From Paenibacillus sp. FSL H7-0326 (GTDB taxonomy: Bacteria > Bacillota > Bacilli > Paenibacillales > Paenibacillaceae), in contig NZ_MPVN01000004.1 of the NCBI RefSeq assembly GCF_001955535.1, positions 434,001 through 498,000 of the forward strand: a DNA stretch of 64,000 nt. The letters are read 5' to 3'. Below are positions 7,588-16,133 of this stretch, piece by piece. How positions within the stretch are numbered: the stretch's first letter is position 1; every line of letters begins with the position of its first letter. Under the pieces are notes generated by a model that was given only the letters and a program-made list of their open reading frames with translations, was not told the origin of the DNA and did not search any database. The position numbers were made by a program, and so were the translations under genes.

Positions 7588-8460
7588 ATGAATGAAGCGA
7601 TTATATCACGCTGTGAGGAAATGATACGAAAGGGCTCTGCTTCGTTTTACCATGCCTTTCGCGGTTTGCCCAGCCCAAGACGGGAAGCGGTCTTCGTTAT
7701 CTACGCCTTCTGTCGTCTGATCGATGACAGTGTAGATGAGCCGGACCAAGCGCCGTATTCCATTTTTCAGCTGCAGCATCATTTGAAAGAGCTGGATCAG
7801 GCTGAGGGACATTTCATATGGCCGGCCCTTCGCTGGCTGTTCGGAGAATTTCCGAATCTGACGAAGGAGCCCTTCTTCCGCCAAATGGAGGGGCAGATCT
7901 CGGACCTGACTCTAACGCACTATTCTACGATGGAGGAGCTGGAGCATTACTGCTATCTGGTAGCAGGCACGGTAGGAGAGATGCTGCTTCCTGTTCTTCG
8001 CGATGATAACAGTGTATCCGCCATGACTTCGGGTATTGCGCTTGGCAAGGCGATGCAGATTGTGAATATTATACGCGATGTCGGTGAGGACAAGGCTCGT
8101 AACCGCAGATACATTCCGATGGAGCTGATGGTCAGACACGGTTATACGATGAAGGATTTTGATGAGGGAATTGTGGATGAACGCTTTATCTCCGTCATTC
8201 GGGAATTACAAGAGATCGCAAGCCGGTGGTTTGAAGAGGGGCTGGCCGATGTTGATACGTATCCGCCGCTCAGCGGCTTTGCTGTAGAGCTGGCAGCCTC
8301 GTTCTATGCTTCCATTCTGGATGCGGTAGAGGTGAATCAATATGATGTGTATACCAAGCGGGCATTTGTAACAGATGAGCGAAAAATGAAGCTCTTCCTT
8401 AAGCTTGCGGCCAAGCATAAGAAGCGCTCTGGCAAGCGTAATAAAGCAGCGGTGTCCTAA
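7588..8460 (+). CDS. crtM: Dehydrosqualene (4,4'-diapophytoene) synthase CrtM
   Basis: A 290-residue squalene/phytoene synthase-fold enzyme. The first aspartate-rich motif is DDSVDE near residue 47-52 and the second is IIRDVGEDKARNRRYIP near 160-176; these bind the two prenyl diphosphates through magnesium. Expected reaction: head-to-head condensation of two farnesyl diphosphates to the C30 precursor. A C40 phytoene synthase cannot be excluded by motif alone, but the CrtN/CrtP-like companions favour C30. It starts directly after the upstream stop codon, within the operon. Confidence 0.88.
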   Translation: MNEAIISRCEEMIRKGSASFYHAFRGLPSPRREAVFVIYAFCRLIDDSVDEPDQAPYSIFQLQHHLKELDQAEGHFIWPALRWLFGEFPNLTKEPFFRQMEGQISDLTLTHYSTMEELEHYCYLVAGTVGEMLLPVLRDDNSVSAMTSGIALGKAMQIVNIIRDVGEDKARNRRYIPMELMVRHGYTMKDFDEGIVDERFISVIRELQEIASRWFEEGLADVDTYPPLSGFAVELAASFYASILDAVEVNQYDVYTKRAFVTDERKMKLFLKLAAKHKKRSGKRNKAAVS

Positions 8461-8461
8461 G

Positions 8462-9232
8462 ATGATTCAGATTGTATATTGGATATGGTACAGCATTGGT
8501 GCAGTGCTGCTGCTGACCATTGGTGTTCCTGAATATTTGAACTTCTCTAATGGATTATTCCTCGTCTTCTACGCATTGTGTGCGCTCAGTCTTGTGTTTG
8601 GTAGACAGCTGAACCCCGCCATGTCTAATCAGCCTCATGAATGGTGGAGAAGACCTGCTGTATGGCTAATTGCCTTCCTCATGTGGCTAGGTGGAATGGG
8701 CGTAGAGTGGTTGGGAGTCCACAGCGGCTGGCCATTTGGTGAATACAGCTATTCATTTCTGTTCGGCTTCCATGTATTTTCGGTGCCGTTCACACTCGGT
8801 TTTGCATGGATTGCTGTAGTAGGAAATGCTGCGCTGCTGAGCGGTGGTGGTCATGGTGTAAGAGGTAGACTTATTCGAGCACTGAAGGTCGGAACATGGG
8901 CTCTTGTGATGGATCTGGTACTGGACCCTGTTATGCATCAGCGGGAATTTTGGAGCTGGGAGGGGGTGGGCGGATTCTACGGGGTGCCGTGGACGAATTT
9001 TACCAGCTGGTTCATTATGGGCGCAATTTTGTCCCTGCTGCTGCCTCCGATTGACTACAATCCGTCTCTCCAGCGCAGAGGGAAGCTGCTGTACCAAATG
9101 TTCATTTTATTGTTTGGGCTGCTGGCGCTTCAAGATGGACTGTACGGTTCTACCATCATTGCGGCTGTTGCCATCTTTGTAGCAGAGGGGAGTCATCAAT
9201 ATGCTGTCCGCAAACAAGTCCCGATTCTTTAA
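8462..9232 (+). CDS. CruF-like carotenoid hydratase / carotenoid biosynthesis membrane protein
   Basis: A 256-residue protein with about seven hydrophobic helices. Its conserved C-terminal block, DLVLDPVMHQREFWSW then GVPWTNFTSWFIMG (about residues 150-190), is typical of the carotenoid-synthesis membrane family that includes bisanhydrobacterioruberin hydratase CruF. In C30 pathways such a protein would add water at a terminal double bond, creating a tertiary hydroxyl for glycosylation. I chose the ATG one base after the crtM stop rather than an in-frame codon inside crtM. The last 32 bp overlap the acyltransferase gene. Family fairly sure, reaction inferred. Confidence 0.75.
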   Translation: MIQIVYWIWYSIGAVLLLTIGVPEYLNFSNGLFLVFYALCALSLVFGRQLNPAMSNQPHEWWRRPAVWLIAFLMWLGGMGVEWLGVHSGWPFGEYSYSFLFGFHVFSVPFTLGFAWIAVVGNAALLSGGGHGVRGRLIRALKVGTWALVMDLVLDPVMHQREFWSWEGVGGFYGVPWTNFTSWFIMGAILSLLLPPIDYNPSLQRRGKLLYQMFILLFGLLALQDGLYGSTIIAAVAIFVAEGSHQYAVRKQVPIL

Positions 9233-9938
9233 CAAGCTGTTCTCGATATACAATGAAAAATACTTGCTTGAGCGCAGATTCAGCTATATTGGTATTCGCG
9301 GACAGCTGGATCCTGCAGATTCCAAATTGCCTGTCCTCTACATCATGAATCACAGCTCTTGGTGGGATGGATTGCTTGTGCACCATGCGCTGCAGAGGCT
9401 GTCTTCTGGTGAGCACTATGTGATGATGGAGGAGGAGCAGCTGCACAAATTTGCGTTCTTTCGGAAGCTTGGCGCCTATTCGATACGCAAAGGCGATACG
9501 GGGGAAGTGCGCCAAACGTTAAACTACACACGTGAGCTGTTATCCGCAGGTCATAGAGTCTGGATCTTCCCGCAAGGGGAAATCCGGCATCAGGATGTTC
9601 GTCCGCTTGGCTTCGAGCGCGGGGTCGGACTGCTGCTGTCGCGCTTGCCCAACACGGCTGTAATACCGGTAACTCTTGTACACGGCTTGTACAGCCGGGA
9701 TAAGCCTGAGGCGTTCATGAATGCCGGGCACCCGATTATAGAGAACTGGTCCGATTACACCAGTCGTGAAATTACGGGGATACTGGAGGACGTGCTTACT
9801 GGGCAGCTGGAGAGACAGAAGTGCGAGATCATGGCTGCTCCTCTCGGACGGCCAGCAGAATACATATCTTTGATACACAGCAAGAGGTCAACGAGTGAGC
9901 GATTTGAGAAAGTGTTTGTGAAGCGGGGGGAGCAATAG
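9201..9938 (+). CDS. PlsC-type acyltransferase of the carotenoid cluster
   Basis: A 245-residue lysophospholipid-acyltransferase-fold protein. It has the catalytic H-x4-D motif NHSSWWDGLL near residues 51-60, a substrate motif FPQGEIRHQ near 124-132, and PVTLVHGLY further on. The classic PlsC FPEG motif is FPQG here. It begins inside the end of the CruF-like gene behind GAGGGGAG. In context it probably esterifies a fatty acid to the sugar of the glycosyl-carotenoid, the job CrtO does in staphyloxanthin synthesis, although CrtO belongs to a different family. A general phospholipid role is the alternative. Confidence 0.75.
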   Translation: MLSANKSRFFNKLFSIYNEKYLLERRFSYIGIRGQLDPADSKLPVLYIMNHSSWWDGLLVHHALQRLSSGEHYVMMEEEQLHKFAFFRKLGAYSIRKGDTGEVRQTLNYTRELLSAGHRVWIFPQGEIRHQDVRPLGFERGVGLLLSRLPNTAVIPVTLVHGLYSRDKPEAFMNAGHPIIENWSDYTSREITGILEDVLTGQLERQKCEIMAAPLGRPAEYISLIHSKRSTSERFEKVFVKRGEQ

Positions 9939-9940
9939 AC

Positions 9941-11155
9941 ATGAATGTGCTTGCATATCTGCTCATGATTCTGTGCGGTATTTTGACTGTACAGCTGGTC
10001 TTCTCGATATGGAATAAAAGGCAGCTTCCGCGTCTTGGCGATGCAGGGAGCTCCTCTGCATTACACGGCTCTAAGCGTGCAATCCAATCAGGTTCCATGA
10101 AGGAATCGAGCGCCGCGAACGGAAGGGATCCTGAGGCAGTCAAGGTCTCCATCCTAATCCCGGCCCGCAATGAAGAGCGGCATATCGGAGACTGTCTGGC
10201 CAGCGTGCTTGCCGCAGATACAGAGGGTATCCAGCTGGAAGTGCTTGTCCTCAATGACCGGTCAGAAGATGCGACCGGGCGTATACTGGAAGAGATGGCT
10301 GCGCAGGATTCTCGACTTCGCATTATAGATGGCAGGGAGCTTGCGCCCGGGTGGATGGGCAAATCCCATGCATGTCATCAGCTTGCTGAACAGGCAGCCG
10401 GGACATGGTGGCTGTTCATGGATGCGGATGTAAGGCTTGAGCGCCATGCGATAACTGCAGTTTTGAACACCGCAGTACAGCAGGGGACAGGACTTGTTAC
10501 GGGCTTTCCTAGACAGGTTACAGGTACATGGCTTGAGAAACTGGTCGTACCGATGATGAAATTCACGATTATCAGCCATCTTCCGATTCGGCTTGTACGA
10601 GGCTCGGGTGACGCCAGATTTGTTGCGGCGACCGGAGCTTTTATGTTCATTCATCGCAATACCTATGAGCTTGCCGGAGGGCATGCCGCAATTAAAGCGG
10701 ATCTGCTCGATGACATGCAGCTGGCCAGGGCAGTAAAACGCGCAGGGGAGCCGGTAACCTTGGCTGATATCCATCAGCATACCCATACCCGTATGTATCA
10801 GAATGCACGGGAGGTATGGAACGGATATAAGAAGAACCTGTTCGAGGGGCTGGGGCGCAGCGGTTTCCTGCTGACTCTCGTGCTGCTCATGTATGCCCTG
10901 CTGTACCTGCTGCCGCCGATGGGCCTTATCATAGGTATACTGACAGGTGATCCTCTGGTCATCGGCTATGGATTAGCTGCCACTCTGCTCGGCATGGGTG
11001 TGAAGAGGGTGGCCGACCAGGTGAACAGCCAGCCGCTGTGGCTCATGTTTCTGCATCCGGTCAGCATCGCCTGTGTCATTCTGATCGGAATATCCTCCTG
11101 GCTTGGAGCAGTCACAGGCAAAGGTTATGTGTGGAAAGGGCGGAGGTACAACTAA
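9941..11155 (+). CDS. crtQ: Family 2 glycosyltransferase, CrtQ-like
   Basis: A 404-residue membrane glycosyltransferase. It has an N-terminal helix (residues 1-24), a linker, then a GT-A domain starting VSILIPARNEERHIGDC (about 70-86). LNDRSEDATG and LFMDADVRLE (DxD-type metal site) follow. The C-terminal third has several hydrophobic helices. The motif GWMGKSHAC is typical of CrtQ-type 4,4'-diaponeurosporenoate glycosyltransferases. Expected role: transfer of a hexose from a nucleotide sugar to the carotenoid carboxyl or hydroxyl group at the membrane. It ends in TAATG overlapping the next start. Confidence 0.78.
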   Translation: MNVLAYLLMILCGILTVQLVFSIWNKRQLPRLGDAGSSSALHGSKRAIQSGSMKESSAANGRDPEAVKVSILIPARNEERHIGDCLASVLAADTEGIQLEVLVLNDRSEDATGRILEEMAAQDSRLRIIDGRELAPGWMGKSHACHQLAEQAAGTWWLFMDADVRLERHAITAVLNTAVQQGTGLVTGFPRQVTGTWLEKLVVPMMKFTIISHLPIRLVRGSGDARFVAATGAFMFIHRNTYELAGGHAAIKADLLDDMQLARAVKRAGEPVTLADIHQHTHTRMYQNAREVWNGYKKNLFEGLGRSGFLLTLVLLMYALLYLLPPMGLIIGILTGDPLVIGYGLAATLLGMGVKRVADQVNSQPLWLMFLHPVSIACVILIGISSWLGAVTGKGYVWKGRRYN

Positions 11156-12636
11156 TGAAGAAGAAGGCAGTCATTATCGGCGCAGGATTCGGAGGGCTGT
11201 CCTGCGCCATTCGTCTAGCATCGGAAGGAATGGATGTTACTGTGCTCGAGCGGCAGCAGCATCCAGGCGGCAAGCTTCAGAGAATTACGGATCAGGGCTA
11301 TACCTTTGATCGAGGACCCAGCACAATCACGATGCCGCATGTGTTCCGCCAAGTGTTTGAACAGTCCGGGGTCTCAATGGAAGACTACGTTCGGTTATAT
11401 AACCTTGATCCGCGTACACGTAATGTTTTTGCGGATGGCAGTGCAGTGGATTTAACGAAAGACCGGGAACAGATGAAGGAGCAGATGGCCGTCTACAGTT
11501 CGAAGGATGCGCTGCGATATGAGGCATTCATGGAGGAATCCCAAGCACTGTACAGAGAGGCGGAGGACAAGTTTCTGAATCGTCTGCTGCTCACCCCCAG
11601 AGACAAGTACAACCTGTCCATGTTAAAGAGCCTTCTGCGAGTAAGGCCGCTCGTCAAGCTGGATACGCTGCTGCGTCGATATTTTGAACATCCGAATACA
11701 CTGATGATGCTGGGGAGGTATGCTACGTATATCGGCGCATCCCCTTACAGTACACCCTCGATCTTCGCCATGCTGGGTCATGTGGAGGCCGATCTTGGTA
11801 TTTACGGTGTAGAAGGAGGGACCTCTTCCCTCATTACGGGGATGGTAAAGCGGGCAGAAGAGCTTGGGGTACGCATTCATACTGGGGAGCATGTGAGTAA
11901 GCTGATTATCCGAAATGGGAGAGCGGCAGGAGTCCAGAGTGACAAGGGGGAATACACCGCAGATGTCGTGGTCGTAAATGGAGATGTGCTCAGCATGAAC
12001 CGCCTGCTTATTCCTGAGCAATATCGCCCGTCTATGAATGATAAGGCAATCTCCCGGTACGAGCCCTCATTATCTGGCTTTGTAACGCTGTGCGGCGTGC
12101 GTAAGCAGTATGAGCAGCTGCTGCATCATACGGTGTTTTTCCCTGAGGTCTATCAGGATGAATTTACGGATATCTTTCAGAGACGACAGGCGGCGCAGGA
12201 TCCAACACTCTATCTGTGTTATTCTGGTTACTCTGAGAATGGAATGGCTCCGGACGGAAGCAGTAACTTATTTATACTGGCCAATGCCCCGTATGTGTCT
12301 GAGGATTGGAGCTGGGAACAGCATACAGACACCTATCGGCAGTTGATTTTTGATAAACTCGCAGCAAGAGGCTTAGATGGACTGGATCAGTCCGAAGTTA
12401 TCATCCATTACAACCCGGAGCAGATCGAGCAAGATACACTTGCCTATCGCGGCGGTATCTATGGTATATCCTCCAACACGGTGAACCAGACCTTCTTCCG
12501 GCCAGGTAACAAGCACAAGGATATTGAGGATTTATGGTTTGTCGGAGGAACGACACATCCAGGTGGAGGAACGCCGATTGTGACGTTGTCCGGTCAGCTT
12601 GTTGGAGAGCAGGTAGCGGGTAAGTATATAGGCTGA
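11155..12636 (+). CDS. crtP: CrtP-like carotenoid oxidase (diaponeurosporene oxygenase), third CrtI paralogue
   Basis: A 493-residue FAD enzyme. Motifs are GAGFGGLSCAIRLASEGM (about residues 9-26), FDRGPSTITMPHV near 52-64, and C-terminal DLWFVGGTTHPGGGTPIVTL, the form typical of CrtP/CrtNb oxidases that oxidise the terminal methyl of C30 carotenoids toward aldehyde and acid. The ATG overlaps the glycosyltransferase stop and has GGAGG upstream, so an earlier in-frame start inside that gene is not needed. No separate aldehyde dehydrogenase gene is present in the cluster, so the acid-forming step may be done here or elsewhere. Confidence 0.78.
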   Translation: MKKKAVIIGAGFGGLSCAIRLASEGMDVTVLERQQHPGGKLQRITDQGYTFDRGPSTITMPHVFRQVFEQSGVSMEDYVRLYNLDPRTRNVFADGSAVDLTKDREQMKEQMAVYSSKDALRYEAFMEESQALYREAEDKFLNRLLLTPRDKYNLSMLKSLLRVRPLVKLDTLLRRYFEHPNTLMMLGRYATYIGASPYSTPSIFAMLGHVEADLGIYGVEGGTSSLITGMVKRAEELGVRIHTGEHVSKLIIRNGRAAGVQSDKGEYTADVVVVNGDVLSMNRLLIPEQYRPSMNDKAISRYEPSLSGFVTLCGVRKQYEQLLHHTVFFPEVYQDEFTDIFQRRQAAQDPTLYLCYSGYSENGMAPDGSSNLFILANAPYVSEDWSWEQHTDTYRQLIFDKLAARGLDGLDQSEVIIHYNPEQIEQDTLAYRGGIYGISSNTVNQTFFRPGNKHKDIEDLWFVGGTTHPGGGTPIVTLSGQLVGEQVAGKYIG

Positions 12637-12675
12637 GATATTAGTGATTATGAAAAAAAGATGAGCAAGCTCACA

Positions 12676-12704
12676 TCGATAAGCTGTATTCATTTCGTTA
12701 TAAT
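12676..12704 (+). promoter_or_regulatory. Possible internal promoter for the idi gene
   Basis: TCGATA (12676-12681) and TATAAT (12699-12704) are 17 bp apart in the 140-bp gap between crtP and the IPP isomerase gene. The -35 box matches 4 of 6, so this is tentative. Confidence 0.4.
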
Positions 12705-12778
12705 AGTTCAGGATCATAAAGAATGTGAAATCAATCTCACAACAACTCATGGGAGTGATGAGAGGAGAAGAGGAGAGT

Positions 12779-13888
12779 ATGCAAAGACGACCCGATCAGG
12801 ATCATGAAGACAACAAGCGCACAAGCACAAATGAATTTCGGGTTAGCGAGCATCTGCTGCCTGAGATCCCAACCGGAGAACGGAAAATGGAGCATGTCAG
12901 GTTATGCCTGAATGAGGATGTGAATGGTCAGGGGATATCAACTGGATTTGAGAAATATCGATTCCGCCATTTGGCGCTGCCGGAGCTTAGCTTCTCCGAT
13001 ATCCGTCTTGCCGCCGCCTTCCTAGGGGAAGAGCTGCGTACACCGCTGCTGATCAGCTCCATGACCGGTGGGAGCAAAACGACAGGCTTAATCAATGAAC
13101 GTCTTGCGGCGGCGGCAGAAGCGAGAGGCTGGTCACTCGGAGTGGGTTCCATACGTGCAGCTGTGGAGAAGCCGGAGCTTAGTGATACCTTTGCTGTCCG
13201 AAGAAATGCGCCTACCATACCTGTCATTGCGAATCTGGGAGCGGTACAGCTGAACTACGGCTTCGGTGCAGAAGCCTGTCAGCGGGCAGTAGACATTGCG
13301 GGTGCATCGATGCTGGTCCTGCACCTGAACAGTCTGCAGGAAGTTTTTCAGCCCGAAGGAAACACGGACTTTAGCAGCCTGCTGCAGCGAATTGAAGCTC
13401 TATGCAAGAAGCTTGAGGTACCGGTCGGTGTCAAGGAAGTGGGTTGGGGAATTGATGGAAGCACAGCAGCCCGGCTGTATTCTGCTGGAGTTTCATTTAT
13501 TGATGTTGCCGGAGCAGGAGGGACAAGCTGGGTTCAGGTGGAGAAGTATCGCAATCAGGATCCGATGCGCAAGGCCGCAGCCGAAGCATTTGCTGATTGG
13601 GGAATTCCTACTAGCGATTGTATCCTGGAAGTTCGTAAGTACAACCCTGGAAGGGCGTTGATTGGCAGCGGCGGACTGACGAATGGAGTGGATGCAGCCA
13701 AAGCAATTGGACTGGGTGCAGATCTGGCCGGGTTCGGGAGATCCCTGCTTGAATCCGCCGTCCATTCAGAAGAGGCACTTCATGAGAGATTGGCGCAGGT
13801 TGAATTCGAGCTGCGTGCTGCCATGTTTGGTATAGGCGTAAGAACGATTGCAGAGCTTCAGGGCACATCAAGACTCATCAAACATTGA
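12779..13888 (+). CDS. fni: Type 2 isopentenyl-diphosphate delta-isomerase
   Basis: An FMN-dependent enzyme of about 369 residues interconverting IPP and DMAPP. Recognisable blocks: KMEHVRLCLNEDV near the start, LLISSMTGGSKTT (about 90-102), GVGSIRAA, VKEVGWGID, and the phosphate/FMN-binding end IGSGGLTNGVDAAKAIGLGA. Several starts are possible; ATG 12779 has GAGGAG and AGGAG just upstream and matches family length, whereas codons further upstream encode a non-conserved tail. It supplies prenyl precursors to the carotenoid genes it follows. Flavoenzyme Idi-2 is the usual type in Bacillales. Confidence 0.88.
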   Translation: MQRRPDQDHEDNKRTSTNEFRVSEHLLPEIPTGERKMEHVRLCLNEDVNGQGISTGFEKYRFRHLALPELSFSDIRLAAAFLGEELRTPLLISSMTGGSKTTGLINERLAAAAEARGWSLGVGSIRAAVEKPELSDTFAVRRNAPTIPVIANLGAVQLNYGFGAEACQRAVDIAGASMLVLHLNSLQEVFQPEGNTDFSSLLQRIEALCKKLEVPVGVKEVGWGIDGSTAARLYSAGVSFIDVAGAGGTSWVQVEKYRNQDPMRKAAAEAFADWGIPTSDCILEVRKYNPGRALIGSGGLTNGVDAAKAIGLGADLAGFGRSLLESAVHSEEALHERLAQVEFELRAAMFGIGVRTIAELQGTSRLIKH

Positions 13889-13912
13889 ATCAGCAGGAAG
13901 GTGAATTGGATC

Positions 13913-14389
13913 GTGATTGAGCTTAGTGCAATGAATAAATTGCAGTTTGAGGATTTTATGTCCTTTACTCTGAAACAATATGCTCAGGAGAAGATTACAG
14001 CCGGAACCTGGCTGCCTGAGCATGCTGAGAGCCGGGCGTTAGAGGATATGCACCGGATTCTCCCGGAAGGATACCTTACCCAGGATGCTTATTTTTACAA
14101 CTTGATCGATTCAAGTGTAGGTGATGGACAAGTCATCGGATTTATCTGGTTTAATATCTACTTGCGGAATGGAGTAAGAGAGGCCTTTCTGTATGACATA
14201 CATATAGCCGAGGAATATCAGGGCAAGGGCTACGGTACGCGGACAATGGAGCTGCTGGAGAAGGAAGCTCGCAAATTACAGGCTGAACGGATTGGACTTC
14301 ATGTATTTGGTCATAATGCCCGGGCCATGAGCTTGTATACCAAAATGGGCTATGAGGCGAAGAGCATTACCATGTATAAGGAATTGTAG
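13913..14389 (+). CDS. GNAT-family N-acetyltransferase (YycN-like)
   Basis: A GNAT-fold protein of about 158 residues. The acetyl-CoA binding loop is YQGKGYGTRTMELLEKEA (about 107-124), preceded by AFLYDIHIAEE. The C-terminal LHVFGHNARAMSLYTKMGY block is typical of the family. GTG 13913 is preferred because AGGAAGGTGA sits at proper distance, while an earlier GTG at 13901 lies inside that ribosome site. It is 24 bp after the isomerase gene and probably co-transcribed. The substrate is unknown, and a pigment role is not implied by sequence. Confidence 0.8.
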   Translation: MIELSAMNKLQFEDFMSFTLKQYAQEKITAGTWLPEHAESRALEDMHRILPEGYLTQDAYFYNLIDSSVGDGQVIGFIWFNIYLRNGVREAFLYDIHIAEEYQGKGYGTRTMELLEKEARKLQAERIGLHVFGHNARAMSLYTKMGYEAKSITMYKEL

Positions 14390-14641
14390 GCTTACGATTG
14401 GTGCTGGCAATTATGTACAAACGGGAGACTTTAGCCGCTTCTTGTCTTGATGGTCTACCGCTTCTCATATATAATTAGTGGGATTGTCACGAAAGTTTAT
14501 ACACGTAATTTGCATACATTTCGAATGAATTTCATGATATCTTCGTTTATAACGAATGGATTCATACCATTATGAAATACGTTCTTCTCAGCGAATACGC
14601 TCGCTGCAAACAAATATTTATTTGAGGAGTTGTAGGAATAC

Positions 14642-15742
14642 ATGGCTTTGAAAGCAGGGATTGTCGGACTTCCGAACGTAGGAAAGTCGACCCTTTTTAA
14701 TGCGATTACCCAAGCAGGCGCGGAGAGCGCAAACTATCCTTTTTGTACGATTGATCCGAATGTCGGTGTCGTTGAGGTTCCTGATGAGCGCCTGGACAAA
14801 CTTACAGAGCTGGTACAGCCGAACAAGACCGTGCCTACGGCATTTGAATTTGTCGACATTGCAGGGCTTGTCCGCGGTGCGAGTAAGGGTGAAGGGCTTG
14901 GTAACAAGTTCTTGGCTCATATTCGCGAAGTCGATGCGATTGTGCACGTTGTACGTTGCTTTGAAGATGAGAATATTACGCATGTGGATGGCAAGGTCGA
15001 TCCGGTATCCGATATTCAAACGATCAATCTCGAGCTGATTCTGGCTGATATTGAGAGTGTTGAGAAGCGCATTGATCGTGCCCGCAAGAATATGAAGGGC
15101 GGCAACAAGCAGGGCGCTCAGGAAGTAGAAGTTCTGGAGAAGGTGAAGGAAGTGCTGTATGAAGACAAACCAGCACGCAGCCTGGAGCTGACAGAAGACG
15201 AACGTCTCGTCGTTCGCGATCTTCACCTGCTGACAATGAAGCCCGTACTATATGCGGCAAACGTTAGTGAGGATGAAGTGTCTACTGCGGACGAGAATCC
15301 GTATGTGCTGCAAGTGAAGGAATTTGCTGCCGCAGAACATGCTGAAGTGGTACCGATCAGTGCTAAAGTAGAGGCTGAGATCGCAGAGCTTGAAGGAGAA
15401 GACAAGGAAATGTTCCTTGAAGAGCTGGGGCTGGAGGAATCCGGTCTTAACCGCCTGATTAAGGCAGCTTATCGCCTTCTTGGTCTGTACACTTACTTTA
15501 CTGCAGGTGTTCAAGAGGTTCGCGCTTGGACGATCCGCAAAGGTACGAAGGCGCCGGGCGCAGCAGGCGTGATCCACTCTGACTTCGAACGCGGCTTTAT
15601 CCGTGCCGAGGTTGTATCCTATGCTGATCTGATGGCTGCAGGCTCCATGAACGGAGCGAAGGAGCGCGGTCAGCTGAGACTGGAAGGTAAAGAATACATT
15701 GTGCAGGACGGCGATGTGATGCACTTCCGCTTTAACGTTTAA
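14642..15742 (+). CDS. ychF: Redox-regulated ATPase YchF (Obg-family)
   Basis: A 366-residue P-loop protein. The Walker A is GLPNVGKSTLFNAIT (about residues 8-22) and the G3-like motif is DIAGLVRGASKGEGLGN. A coiled-coil insertion sits in the middle. A C-terminal TGS domain follows (from about 280; FTAGVQEVRAW, then HSDFERGFIRAEVV). YchF binds ribosomes, hydrolyses ATP rather than GTP, and affects oxidative-stress tolerance. It is monocistronic here, with a GAGGAG ribosome site upstream and a strong terminator downstream. Confidence 0.95.
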   Translation: MALKAGIVGLPNVGKSTLFNAITQAGAESANYPFCTIDPNVGVVEVPDERLDKLTELVQPNKTVPTAFEFVDIAGLVRGASKGEGLGNKFLAHIREVDAIVHVVRCFEDENITHVDGKVDPVSDIQTINLELILADIESVEKRIDRARKNMKGGNKQGAQEVEVLEKVKEVLYEDKPARSLELTEDERLVVRDLHLLTMKPVLYAANVSEDEVSTADENPYVLQVKEFAAAEHAEVVPISAKVEAEIAELEGEDKEMFLEELGLEESGLNRLIKAAYRLLGLYTYFTAGVQEVRAWTIRKGTKAPGAAGVIHSDFERGFIRAEVVSYADLMAAGSMNGAKERGQLRLEGKEYIVQDGDVMHFRFNV

Positions 15743-15752
15743 TCATGAAGAG

Positions 15753-15792
15753 GCCCCTGCCTTTCCTTTGTTGGGAAGACAGGGGCTTTATT
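15753..15792 (+). terminator. Rho-independent terminator of ychF
   Basis: GCCCCTG pairs with CAGGGGC, with a partly paired CTTTCC/GGGAAG interior, followed by TTTATT. It is 10 bp after the ychF stop. Confidence 0.85.
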
Positions 15793-16133
15793 GTGGAATC
15801 ATGGATAGGCAGAATAATTGCCTGAATTCATAACCTCGCTTCTTAGCTTCGGTACATCTAAGTAGCATGCGTTATAAAAAAATTACATCCTCAAGTATAT
15901 CTTCAAATATCTTCAAATATCTTCAAATACATCCTCACAGCAGTATCTTCTCAAGCGCTTTGCCGTATGATATAATAAAGAGTCGACAGACTTGCTTTAA
16001 CTGTATGATTATTTTTATTAATGACAAAGGATTGATGACGTTGTAGCGATACCCTCATTACAACCTTTTAAACCTTATAATATAATGTCGGATACGAACG
16101 AATGTGAAAGATGCTTAAGAAGAGGTGATTACT
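15793..16133 (+). other. prfA upstream region with 10-bp tandem repeat
   Basis: No gene is seen in this 340-bp AT-rich stretch. It holds three perfect tandem copies of the 10-mer CTTCAAATAT-type unit at 15901-15930, flanked on both sides by ACATCCTCA. TATAAT boxes occur at 15971 and near 16080 without strong -35 partners, and probably drive prfA. Confidence 0.6.

Noticed and set aside
4580..12636. Three similar CrtI-type genes considered as recent duplication or a broken copy
   Set aside because: All three are full length with intact FAD motifs and clearly diverged sequences; multiple CrtN paralogues are normal in Bacillales C30 clusters.
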